Source of the DNA: Fusarium oxysporum f. sp. lycopersici 4287
Lineage: Eukaryota; Ascomycota; Sordariomycetes; Hypocreales; Nectriaceae
Length of the DNA: 64,000 nucleotides
Reading direction: 5' to 3'
NCBI RefSeq assembly: GCF_000149955.1
Contig: NC_030995.1
Coordinates: 124,001 to 188,000 of the forward strand
In this document: piece after piece, positions 1 through 10,116 of the stretch
Layout: every line of letters starts with the position of its first letter
Numbering within the stretch: position 1 is the first letter of the stretch
Program-made: the position numbers and the translations under genes
Notes under the pieces: generated by a model
Told to the model about the DNA's origin: nothing
What the model saw: only the letters and a program-made list of their open reading frames with translations
Databases searched by the model: none

Positions 1-586
1 GGACGCGTTTTCGTGTTGGGTGTCGCAAGTCCAGTAAGGCATCATGGAGATTAGCCCTGACACCAATATGGTGCCCAGAACATTCCAGCTGATATTTGGT
101 AGTATCGTCTCCCCAGGCGTACGATAGAGCCTCGAATCTGGTCCTCCACGACAGCTCAGCGTTGACTAACTGGCATTTCAATGCGTCCTCGTGTGCTCCC
201 GGCTCTAAGATAAGCAGTCGTATTTCTTTATCGCCAGTGATCGGTTGATACAGCTCACTTTCCTCTCTTTCGGTCGTATGTGCTAACTTTGCTGGTATTG
301 CTCGGAAGATGGTCGATTGGGCAATGTTTGTGAAAACACCATTGTCTCTGAGAGGCTCGTACATATATGAGATAACGACTTGGCCCCAGGCAAGGGCACC
401 GACAGATATCCATATTATCTTTCCAAAAGTCGTTTTCGAGCGTGGGACTTTATTTCTTCCTGGACCGGGTGCCTGGGTCGAATGCAATTGATGAGGCAGG
501 TGATAATGCGGTCGGTATAGTGATTGAGGCCGCGCGTGGGTGACGCTTCGGGCGCCTCTTAAAAGCTGGCCTCTATGTAGAAACAT
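1..586 (-). CDS. HET-domain protein, N-terminal part (cut by window edge)
   Basis: Reading the minus strand from an ATG at 586–584 gives an open frame of 195 codons that runs off the left edge. Residues near 75–95 form a hydrophobic segment (IIWISVGALAWGQVVISYMY), probably one membrane helix. About 60 residues later comes the start of a HET domain: the conserved FEALSYAWGD block, then ANLHDALLDLR, which in this family precedes the LWIDAICINQ block (outside the window). HET proteins trigger cell death when genetically different fungal hyphae fuse, and many are just rapidly evolving accessory genes. The frame is continuous with no lesion in the visible part. A membrane anchor before the HET domain is less common than a purely cytosolic form. 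The C-terminal part, which would show any partner domain, cannot be seen. The upstream start could be further 5' if there is an intron. Confidence 0.8.
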   Translation of the reverse strand, partial: MFLHRGQLLRGARSVTHARPQSLYRPHYHLPHQLHSTQAPGPGRNKVPRSKTTFGKIIWISVGALAWGQVVISYMYEPLRDNGVFTNIAQSTIFRAIPAKLAHTTEREESELYQPITGDKEIRLLILEPGAHEDALKCQLVNAELSWRTRFEALSYAWGDDTTKYQLECSGHHIGVRANLHDALLDLRHPTRKRV

Positions 587-1430
587 GACGTCCCTGTCAG
601 GCCCTACGTGAACATGCTCTCAAGACGGTCCATGGTCAAGATTCAGAGTCGATGCGTAATATTAGTAGTCGGAAGCTCAGTCTCTGATGGAGTGAGATGA
701 ACGCCTTCATTTGAAACCAAGGAAGGCTGAGCAGGTCAAGAGGCTGATGTGATTGGATGATCTGAAACGGGCTGCTTTTCAGCTGAGTTGGTGCAGTTCT
801 GCCTGTCTTTGGGCCTTGTTACACTTATTGCCAGATGGTAACGCACAGCCGCATTTCGGGTTGCACTAAGGGTTATGACGTATAGAGCAGGATCTAGCTT
901 GTCTTTTTGTCTCTTGGCCTGTGACATCCTCTGTTTCTCTTCTCACATTGTAATCCGCGGCCATAAACAATTCTGCTGTTGATACCCCGCACTGCCTAGC
1001 AGAATGCCTTGCGCTGCGGACAAGAAACTAAGACGCAGAAATTGCCAGTAAGATTTGCTTTCCCGAGTTGGCATTGGCACTTCTTATTGTTGTATACGCA
1101 ATAAACATGGAGGCCAATATGTTCCTTGGTTTAAGACCGGTGAGGCTCCTTGCATGAGTAAGACCAGTCCGACTACAAACCACCTCCGCCCGAGCAATTA
1201 AAATTAACCTCAGTGACTTCACAGTTGACATAAGTACTTATAAAATGCTGAAATTACCAGAATAAGGATATGTAGAATGAAAGAAGTAGCCTAGACAGGC
1301 AGGTCGTCGAACGGAATTGTCACGTGTGAGTCTAGTGAGTACCGAGGTCGACTCTAGCCATGACCATAAATTCACGACTTCGCATTTGAGGGCACGCCTC
1401 TGTCACCCAAAATCACATCAACTAAACACT
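587..1430. other. Intergenic region between divergent HET and YhhN genes
   Basis: This stretch separates two divergently read genes and should hold both promoters. Short minus-strand open frames at 736–927 and 1028–1231 have no recognisable motif and I do not call them. No repeat or RNA gene was seen. Confidence 0.5.
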
Positions 1431-2099
1431 ATGCAGCCAGAAAATTATCTTCTCGCCAGTTCCTGGACCGCAGCCATACTCTATGGCGTCAAAGCTCGTG
1501 CAAGGCCGAGCTACTCGCGCATGACCACCAAAACCCTCGCAGTTTCCTTACTTGCGATCCTCGTCAAAATTGTTGATGGGCCGTCGTACCTCCTAGCTGC
1601 ACTCAGCTTTGGGGCGCTGGGCGATGCGTTTCTTGCTTGGGATTCAGAGCCGGCATTCTTGGCAGGCCTTGGAAGCTTCTTGACATCGCATCTCTTCTAC
1701 ATCGCGCTTTTCTTTGAGACAGGCGCAAAGAGGCTTGTTCTAGAAGATCAATCACGCGTCGCTATCGTTATCTCAGCAATTCTACTTGGACCCACGATGT
1801 TGACGCTGCTGATTCCGAGAGTCAACAACGAACTTCGCCTACCCATTCTTCTCTATACCTGTGCAATTCTGGGCATGATATTCTCGGCACTGACGATCGA
1901 GAATGATAAGGTCGCACTGGGAGCTGTTGTGTTTACGGTATCTGATACCATATTGGCCTCTGGCAGATTTCTTGTACCTACATCATCTTCACATCAAGTC
2001 TGGATGGACTATGCTGTTTGGATTCTTTACTACTCGGGACAATTCATGCTCGCAATGGGCACTCTAGAGAAAGCTGGAATTCAATTAGGTGCAAATTGA
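1431..2099 (+). CDS. YhhN/TMEM86-family membrane protein (lysoplasmalogenase-like)
   Basis: A single-exon protein of 222 aa from the ATG at 1431, the first in-frame ATG of the open frame. It has about eight hydrophobic segments. Family features are visible: a first conserved block SFGALGDAFLAW, then FLAGLGSFLTSHLFYIALFF, a central LPILLYTCAILGMIFSAL, and near the C-terminus a block with SDTILASGRF followed by a tyrosine-rich last helix. The YhhN/TMEM86 family includes animal lysoplasmalogenases, which cleave the vinyl-ether bond of lysoplasmalogens in ER membranes. The substrate of fungal members is not established, so the enzymatic role here is by family only. The conserved acidic residues (GD and SD) expected for catalysis are present. 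Length is close to the usual 200–230 aa. It converges on the SNF2 gene, whose stop lies 126 bp away. Confidence 0.82.
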   Translation: MQPENYLLASSWTAAILYGVKARARPSYSRMTTKTLAVSLLAILVKIVDGPSYLLAALSFGALGDAFLAWDSEPAFLAGLGSFLTSHLFYIALFFETGAKRLVLEDQSRVAIVISAILLGPTMLTLLIPRVNNELRLPILLYTCAILGMIFSALTIENDKVALGAVVFTVSDTILASGRFLVPTSSSHQVWMDYAVWILYYSGQFMLAMGTLEKAGIQLGAN

Positions 2100-2224
2100 A
2101 CGGAAATATATAGTCAGTGGGCTGACTCGAGACCTGCAACAACATTTATACAGTGATAGAAGAGACGAGGAGACGTTGATATATCAAGTACTATGCCACG
2201 AATGATGGGCCGGTCGTGACGTCT

Positions 2225-5200
2225 TCATGATACAACTCCCCGTTCGTTAGGATCAATGGCAAATTTGAAGCTCTGCTTGAGGTTAGAAAACGTCAAAAGG
2301 AATATGGAAAGGTATAACAGCTTACATCCAAGTTCGCATCAGAGTCAACACCGTCCTTGTCCTGCATTGATAGTTTGATGATCCGCGTCTTCTTCTCTTG
2401 CAATTTTACAACAGTCTATAGGACGTTAGTCTCCATCAACATAGCAAAACTGGGAAGACCTACGTTCTCGATGGAACCAGCCGTTATGTACTTGAAGATG
2501 GTGACTGGACTCGTCTGGCCCATCCTGACGACTCTTGCGATCGCTTGTTCTTCGATGGCTGGGTTCCACTGCGGTTCAACGATATGAACCATATTTGCTT
2601 GTGTGAGAGTGAGACTAAAGTGTTGTGAGCAATTAAATACTTGGAAGCTGAAGGTAAGCTTACCCAACTGCGCCAGTGTTAATGGATATGAGAAGGACTC
2701 GAATCACTGGGTCCTGGCAGAACTTGGAGAGTAGCTCCGTTCGGCCGACCAGCGGGTTACGTCCATCAACCTGAACAAAGGCAATACCTTCTGCTCCTAG
2801 CATCGTTGCTAAGATATCAAGAGTGTCTCTCCAGCTCGAGAACACTACACTGTATAAAAATTAACAAGACTATATGCGATGAGCTTCTTGGAGATATACC
2901 TCTTGGAACTCGCATCTAAACAAGATGACTTGATGTTGTTGATGACTGCTGACATCTTTGAGGACGGCTGTTTCACGTAGTTGCTCGATTGTGGAGAGAA
3001 TTCTCTGGTAGGAGGATCCGGTGTATCTAGATCCATCATAGATGGCGTTGGAGATGGCGAGGGCGCAAGGGATAAGGCTTCATCCTTCATCTCAAATTGA
3101 AGCCGCCCACAAATAGGACAGCTGTCAAGGCCACCCAGGAGATCAAAGTTTCCAGTCCTTTCATCACAGAACTCGCATGCTGGCTCTGCACTCGGCGATC
3201 TTGAAGCCTTCCCTTTTGTCTTGGGCACAGCCAACTGATTCGTGCGTTTCGAGCCGCAAGCGCTGATAGAGATAGCTCCATGGTTACAAACCCCTCCTGA
3301 GTTTCATGATTGCTGAAAACAATATGTTAGACTTTTTGGAGTTCCCTTCCTTACCGGCCATCTTGTCAAAGTCTTCCCTGCATTGATCGAGAATGCCTGT
3401 AAACATGGACTTTTCAGTCTCCGTGGGCGTTACATCGATCTTTTGTATGCTGCTGGTGGGAAGGTCGAGCTTCGCTTGCGTTCTTCGTAGGCAACATACT
3501 TTGAGCATGATCTTCAGGTTTCGAGACTCGTTGAGTCCGTTTGTTGGGTCCTGCTCTTCCTCCCTGAATGGCTTCACTATGTGCTGTTCAAACAGGTTGC
3601 TCTGGCAGAAGGGCTCAAAACGTAGGAACTTCAACAGTGATCTGAGGTCATCAAAGCTATTCTGAATGGGTGTTCCGGTGAGACACCATCGAATATCGCT
3701 TTCAAGAGCAGCTGCGGCTTTATGTTGTCTGGTCGAAGAGTTTCGTATCTGATGGGCTGCAAAGGGTTAGTCAGAGAAACTACAAAAACGATCCTTGCGG
3801 CTTTCGTCACATATCGCTAGACTTGCCTTCATCGAGCACAATCCTTGACCAGTTGGTAGAGTTCAAAATCCTGTTGCCCCAATGATCTTTCTCTAACGTG
3901 TGATACGTTGTCAGTACGATATCGTGTCCCAGAAGAAGTTCTCGCTTTTTCGGTCGGGCATCTCCGTGGAAAGTGACAGTTCTAAATGTGTGAAATTGGA
4001 ATCGCCTACAAACGATTAGTCTCATGGAAACGGTGCGTGATCTGGGATATTACCTATCAATCTCATTTTGCCAAACATCAAGCACCTCTTCATTCTGTCA
4101 GCGTGTAATAGAAGGCAAGGGAGAGAATTGGGTGTTGGAACATACGGCGAGATGGTAGGACAATAAGGGTAATGTCCGCCAGTGAATGCTCTCGAGTCTT
4201 ACTGCTGCTCATAGTATCCCTGACGGAGGACTGGCCAAGTTGCTTTGAGCAAAGAATGGCACTTAGCATGGTCAATGTTTTGCCGAGGCCCATCACGTCT
4301 GCAAGTATTCCGCCACGGCCCGGTTTGTCTGGGTGAGATAACAAGCTAGATAGAACCTCAGAGTCAGCTGGCCGTAGGCTTGTCATCGAGATATCAATAG
4401 CAGGTACTTATGATGGATCGAGAGGAGCATGTGTCTATGCATTTGCGTGGCTACCTCCTCGTTCTCGCGGCCAAGAATGAACTCAACGCCTTTGAGCTGA
4501 TGCCTATTGGTGCTCAGAGTTAGCCTCTAACAATACTAGCCAGAAATCTGATAGATGGCATACTCTTTCAATCTCGTGTTAAGCAAGAAGCGATCCAGAA
4601 TATGCTGCACATCTCCACTCCTGGCTGCTGTGATATCCTCGGACGAACCGTCCAAGGATTCCATAACGTCTTCGACTTCTTGAGAAATCTTGGATTTGAT
4701 GTCGCTTTCCTGTGAGCTTGAGCCTACCAGACGTCTGAGATCGGTCTTCTGAGAAGACGGGTAGAAGAACTGAGGGTTAATGTATGGGAATACAGGTTTC
4801 CAAAAATGCAGGATGTTGTAAATAAGTGCGATAAGTGGCGATCCCGGACCAGGCCTCATCAACGTCACTCATTGAGTTCCTTGGGCCATAAATGTTGACT
4901 GAGACAGCTACTGGCAAGCCCTTGCCAGATCTTTTGCGCTTGCAACGAAATACATAGACTCCAAGGACCACTGCGAATGATACGTCTCTGCATCTTTTGG
5001 CTACGATCGTCAGAATCGCGGCTGTATCGCAGTCGAGAACTGATCTCTTCTTAGAATTGGTTTCTCCATCACCAACCAAGTAGTAGTTGCTTCCATCAGG
5101 CTCGGTCTTGAATAGGCAATACCTGGCCCATGGCCGCGTCTCTTTGGGTATCTGAGTCTGAGGATTCACCAGAACCTGGGCTCCGCAGATCTACGCATGA

Positions 5201-5473
5201 CGTCCAGTGTTAGCATTTGAAGATCCGGAGGTTCTCGAATAGCCTTACTGCTCCATAGCATATCCTTTCCTCTCCAAACTCCCCTTCTGCAACTGATATG
5301 TCATCTCCAATACCACTTGTGTCACTTGGCAAGTCTAAGTCCATGCCGGAGTCAAAATAATGCGGAGAATTCGCTCCCTCGGAACAGACAGCTTGTCTTT
5401 GGGAATACTTGGTTGAGGTGCCATTCTCGGTGTCATTGTCGCAATCTCTTCGTCGCTTGAGAGATGGTGCCAT
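2225..5473 (-). pseudogene. RAD5/HLTF-like SNF2 helicase with RING, two frameshifts
   Basis: A minus-strand SNF2-family ATPase with about ten short introns can be traced from the ATG at 5473 to a stop at 2227–2225. In order: an N-terminal region with VNIYGPR (HIRAN-adjacent type), motif I GLGKT (about 4290), LTTYHTL, motif II DEAH, motif III LTGTPIQN, CNHG, a short RING-like block CEFCDE...CPIC (about 3170–3110), VFSSWRDTLDIL, and motifs V–VI ending in ARVVRMGQ. DEAH is only formed if a GC–AG intron (3757–3826) is spliced. Two +1 shifts break the frame: an extra base in CCC (GGG on plus, 4786–4788) before YINPQ, and an extra base in GGGG (plus CCCC, 3291–3294) inside LRR-VCNHG. These proteins remodel chromatin or ubiquitinate PCNA in damage tolerance. 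All helicase motifs survive, so either decay is recent or the indels are assembly errors. Confidence 0.75.
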
Positions 5474-5855
5474 ATCGAAATAGCTGAGTTCGGCGCCTCA
5501 TTGATGATTGACTAGGTTAGAAGAAAATCTAGGACCCTCTATGGAATTATGTGACAAACATGTGATGGCGGTCAAGCTGAAAAAGCCTTACCAGATTTCC
5601 AGGCGTCAGGCAACCTCTTCAATCAGGCTGTGCTGGGATACGCGCCGAAAATTACAGCACTGCCCCGCCGGTCACACCCTAGCAGGTGATTCTTTACTCT
5701 TGTTGGCTGTGGTTTTCAGCCATGAAACACGAGTCGGTCTGCCTTGGGTTGAAAGTGAGGCGACGTACATGTTACTGATGTTGGGCCTAATCGCCAAATA
5801 CAGTCCCTTCACCTTCATTTCACATCTCTCAACAACCATCAAACGGCCATCTAAA

Positions 5856-8800
5856 ATGGCTGCAAATCAACAAACCAGCTTTGAAAAGTCTCTGGACCTC
5901 TTTCGCCGAGAGCTTTCTGATGATCAGATCAAGCAAATAAACGGAGTCAACCAGAAAACTGTGAACGATGCCATCCAAGAAATTCAGAACAGATTAGGGC
6001 GTCGGGGTGATCTCTGCAAATTGACCAGGGTCCAGAGATTTCTCCACGCGATGGAACATATTGAGAAGCTGGTTACCATTTTTCTCAACGCCAGTGACTT
6101 TGTGGCTTTTATTTGGGTAGAATTACACTATTTAATGGGGCTATTTTGGTACTGATGAGGCACTTTAGGGTCCGATCAAGCTGGCGCTCATGATCGCTAC
6201 CAGCTGGACAGACTCCGTCAGGAAGCTTATTGACGCTTACGAAGAGATTGCAGAAGCACTCGATAACCTCGCCTTCTTTCATAACCTTATTCGGAGTAGA
6301 GATCACCTAAAATTGGTTTTGGAGGATTACTTCTCCGATATCCTTCGATTCCATCGATGCGTTCTTGGTGTTTTTTCTCGTCCAGGTTGGTATACCCGCC
6401 CCTCTGCATCTCTTATCCGCTGTTAACTGTTTGGCTTAGAATGGAAAAGATTCTTTGAATGGGCTTGGGGAAGCTTCCGACGTGAGGTCAAGCCTATTCT
6501 CAAAAGTCTCAAACGCAAACAGGCTCTGTTATCAGACGACAAGCTGCAATCCCACGCTATCTTGAAAGAAGTTCAAGACTCCGACCAGTGCACTAAGGAC
6601 CAATTCAGTAACCTTCATACCAGCCTCGCAGACATCAGGTCTACCTTGGCTTCTGAGCAGTTACAAAGCAAGATATTGCAAGCACAGGAGATGAAGACCT
6701 ACTTGGAGAGTCGATTGGACGTTTCAAAATCTCAAACTGATCTTCAGTTAGAATCGCGGGATCCTGTAGATGAAAATTCTGGCATTTGGATATTTTCCAA
6801 TCCAGTTTTCAAAGGCTGGGAGGGAGAAAAGTCTGCAGAGAATAGGGTCTTGTTCCTCAATGGCTCTCCCGGTTCCGGTAAGTCATCTACTTATTTGCAA
6901 TTCTGGGATTGTCTGTAGACTGACCCATCGATATAAAGGGAAGTCCACCCTAGCAAAGACAATAATTCGTCATCAAAAGAAAAAAGAAGCTTCTGCAGCT
7001 CCCAGGCGGAGTTTCCTGGCTTATTTCTTCTTCAAGCACAATGCCACGGACCGGAGAACGGCTCGGTCCATGCTCCAACACGTCATCATGCAACTGGTCA
7101 ATGCAGATGAAACTATAATGAGGTTGGCTCATGAAAGGTTATCCACCAAGGAAGTTACCGAACTTGCCGACCTTAAAGAACTGGCAAGTAATTGCTTTAC
7201 AGCTCGGCCAAATGCAACGCTTGTTCTTGACGGACTGGATGAGGCGACGGGCAACGAGCAAGAAATCTCTATCAAGTGGTGTCTGGATAAGCTTCTTCCA
7301 GCCGCGGCAACCTGTGGCTGCCACCTCAAAATACTGATTTGTGGACAGAGAGACGGAAGACTCGATTGTATACTTTCGTCTTATCCTCAAATCCGACTCG
7401 ACCTAGTAGATGCTCATCAAAAGGATATCGAGCAATTCACGAAAGACCAAGCTGCCAATATAGGGGCTAGATTTCGGTTAGCACGGCAGGAAGAAGAAAA
7501 CCTGATCTCCAAAGTATCGAGTGCATCTCAAGGTACGGATAATAAGCAAGTTACGGTTAATGAAGGCTAACCCGTCCAGGGATGTTTCTATATGCAAGAG
7601 TAGTGCTTGATAACCTTGCAGCCATGGACTCGAAACGAGACTTTAAAGACGAACTAGAAAACGATTCTTTCCCGAAAGATTTGGATCAGGCGTAAGCAAG
7701 GGAAAGACATCAGAGATTGGGTGAGGCTGCTAACACAGTTAGTTATGACCGTATCACTCAACGTATTCTGCAAAACAATCGGCCCTCGCGTGACACAAGC
7801 GTGAAGAGAATCCTTGGCTGGATTGTTTGTGCCGCAAGGCCTCTCCGATGGCGAGAAATACAGTCCAGATTCTGTATCGACGCAGATAAGCAGATATGTG
7901 ACATTGAAAACGCCCGTCTAGATAGCTGCAAAGCTATATGCAGCTCTTTTGTTGACGTCACGGAGTGCGATTTGTTTCCCAACATTGAATCTGAGCAGGT
8001 CGTCAGCATGGTTCATGAAACAGCAACCAAGTAAGACCACGGACTGTCCTCGATGCATGAATATGAGCTAACATGGAAATAGATATCTTGTTCTCAACGG
8101 CACCGTTAACCTCCTACAGGAGCATATCGACATGGCACTCTTTTGTTGCCGTTACTTATCCTCTCATTCTTTTACTATGTCCAGGAGCCAAAACATCACT
8201 GATGAGATCCGTTCTGGATATTTTAGTTTCTTGGACTATGCGGCTGCTCATTATGCACTCCACATAGAGAAGGTAGAGGCTTCAACAGACTCGGCCTTGA
8301 CGTTGGAGGCTGTCAAACAAGCCGCAGCTGATCTGGCAAAGGCCAACTGCAGACAGACTTCAGTCCAAACAGAAGAGAGTCATGAGACTACTCAAGACGG
8401 GAACTTGGCCATTCAAGATAATGTCCTTGTTGTACGAAGTTTGATAGGCCTGCAAAGAAAAAAAACGGAAACCGCTATTTTCGACGCAACCGAGGGGCCA
8501 ATCAGGCATAAGTGTCATAGGATTCAATGCTCGAAGGTTCAGATGGCTACAGACGGTGATCTACACAGCTTGCGAAAAACATCCATTCCAGAACTTCTCG
8601 GTGTCCTCATAGTGATTGTTTTGCGAATACAATTGGTTACGCTTCTCAAAGGCGGCTGGAAAGCCATAACGAGGCCTTTCACCACACTACAACTGGAGCC
8701 AAAGTTACCTTTCCTACTGGATCTAAGACTGGCGAATGGGACCTTTATGAAGCTTGCAAAGCTGGTGACCTTGGCGAAGTTAAGAGATTTCACCGTGGGG

Positions 8801-10116
8801 GAGAAGATCTCAAGAGTGCTGGCGCAAAAGCTGTCACGCCCCTGTGTGCTGCTGCTGAGGCTGGACATGGCCATGTTTGCAAGTACCTCGTCGATAACGG
8901 AGTTGACCCTTTTCGTAATAAACGTGATGCAAGATCCTCACGGAATCCAATCACTGGAGTGATCAACGGGTCGCATCTGGAGATCTTGGAATTATTTCTG
9001 CACAGCGGCAATGGCCCGGACGATTCCCAGCTGGCAGAAAATATTGCCCGGGCGATACACGCGGACCGCCCAGCCGCATTGAACATGCTTCTGACCCTAA
9101 GACAGCCAATAGACCATGCGGACGTGATCAAGCTGGTTCCATTGGAAATAATATCCCAGACCGGCTGGAGATTAGTCCGAAGAGGCTCTCACTCAATAGA
9201 CGCCACGCTGATACATGCCTGGTTCCAATATGTCAAACCAGAGTTTTACAATGAGAAAGGGGTATTCATTGCACAGTCCGACTGTGCGGAGTACAAGATC
9301 TGGGGAGACATAATTTTTCGACAACTCGATTCCTTCCACAGGGCGCTTCGTTGTGGATGCTACTCTCTTGCCACATTCCTAATGGATATCGGGAATGATG
9401 AGTATCTCCAAATTAAAATTGAGAATGGGGATACACCATTACATTGTTGCATAAGAAGACTGTGCGAAGGGGACTGCAGTGACTGTATGTCCATGGTTCG
9501 GCGCCTTCTTCAATACGACGGTGGTAAATTTGCCAATATTACGGACAGTGATGGCAGTCTACCGGCACATACAGCATTGAGTGGCTGTGCCCCGCAACCT
9601 GTTTTGCGAGCTGTTCTTGACAATGCAAGAGATATTAACCACAGAGACAATTCAGGTCAAAGTCCGTTACACAAGGCCTGGTCCGCTCGATTGATTGGCG
9701 TGCTACTGGAGAATAAGTCTGTTGATCTCTCCAGTCGAAACAACAGAGGGCAAACCGTATTTTCAGCATTCCTCAATGACGGGCACGTTGTTGATGTAGA
9801 TGCGTTCGAGTATCTCTTTGAAGCAGACCCAAGACTTGCATGGACACCAGACGAATCTAAAGAGGGATTCACGCCACTTCATCACGCAATGAAACTTCTA
9901 GAAAGCCAAAAGCTTGTCCCTTACTATCATCAAAAAAGAATCCAAAGAGTGGTCAAGTTCTTACTTACATGTTCTGAAGCGAAACGAGTCCTGATGGCAT
10001 ACGAAGCCAGGTCAACTGAGGCCGATCGAAAAAAGGTGCGAGACTTTGCACGGAAAGAAATGCTACAAGAAGCATTAGATATCATGGATTCAATTTTGTT
10101 TGATGTTGTAGCCTAG
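5856..10116 (+). pseudogene. NACHT–ankyrin STAND (NLR-like) protein with internal frameshift
   Basis: Starts at ATG 5856 after a leader. The N-terminal part (exons 5856–6116, 6169–6385, from 6440) matches the helical region common before fungal NACHT domains (FLNASDFVAFIW then GPIKLALMIATSW; DUF7708-like). The NACHT domain has a P-loop GSPGSGKST, split by an intron at 6878–6938, and Walker B LVLDGLDEA (about 7222). Further introns lie at 7533–7579, 7692–7742 and 8031–8082. After KCHRIQC at about 8510, the expected zinc-finger linker shifts frame and meets TGA at 8557–8559. The new frame is then open from 8560 to 10116 and encodes the second zinc-finger half (CPHSDCFANTIGY) and ankyrin-type repeats (TPLCAAAEAGH, TPLHCC, SPLHKAW, TPLHHAM). 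Such proteins are fungal innate-immunity or incompatibility receptors. With these lesions the ankyrin sensor is separated from the NTPase. Alternatives are two separate proteins, or a sequence error. Confidence 0.75.
8560..10116 (+). other. Ankyrin-repeat half of the STAND gene, downstream of the lesion
   Basis: This open segment lies in a different frame from the NTPase half. It begins just after an in-frame TGA and keeps family-like sequence throughout: a zinc-finger end, GEWDLYEACKAGD, and about six to eight degenerate ankyrin repeats up to the stop at 10114–10116. No further stop or shift was found across 1.5 kb, so if the gene is dead, the break is young. Internal ATGs (for example 8959) could allow a stand-alone ankyrin product, but no promoter evidence supports this. 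Confidence 0.6.

Noticed and set aside
736..927. Minus-strand open frame of 63 codons, with another at 1028–1231
   Set aside because: No motif, no good start context, low-complexity composition; likely chance in the divergent promoter.
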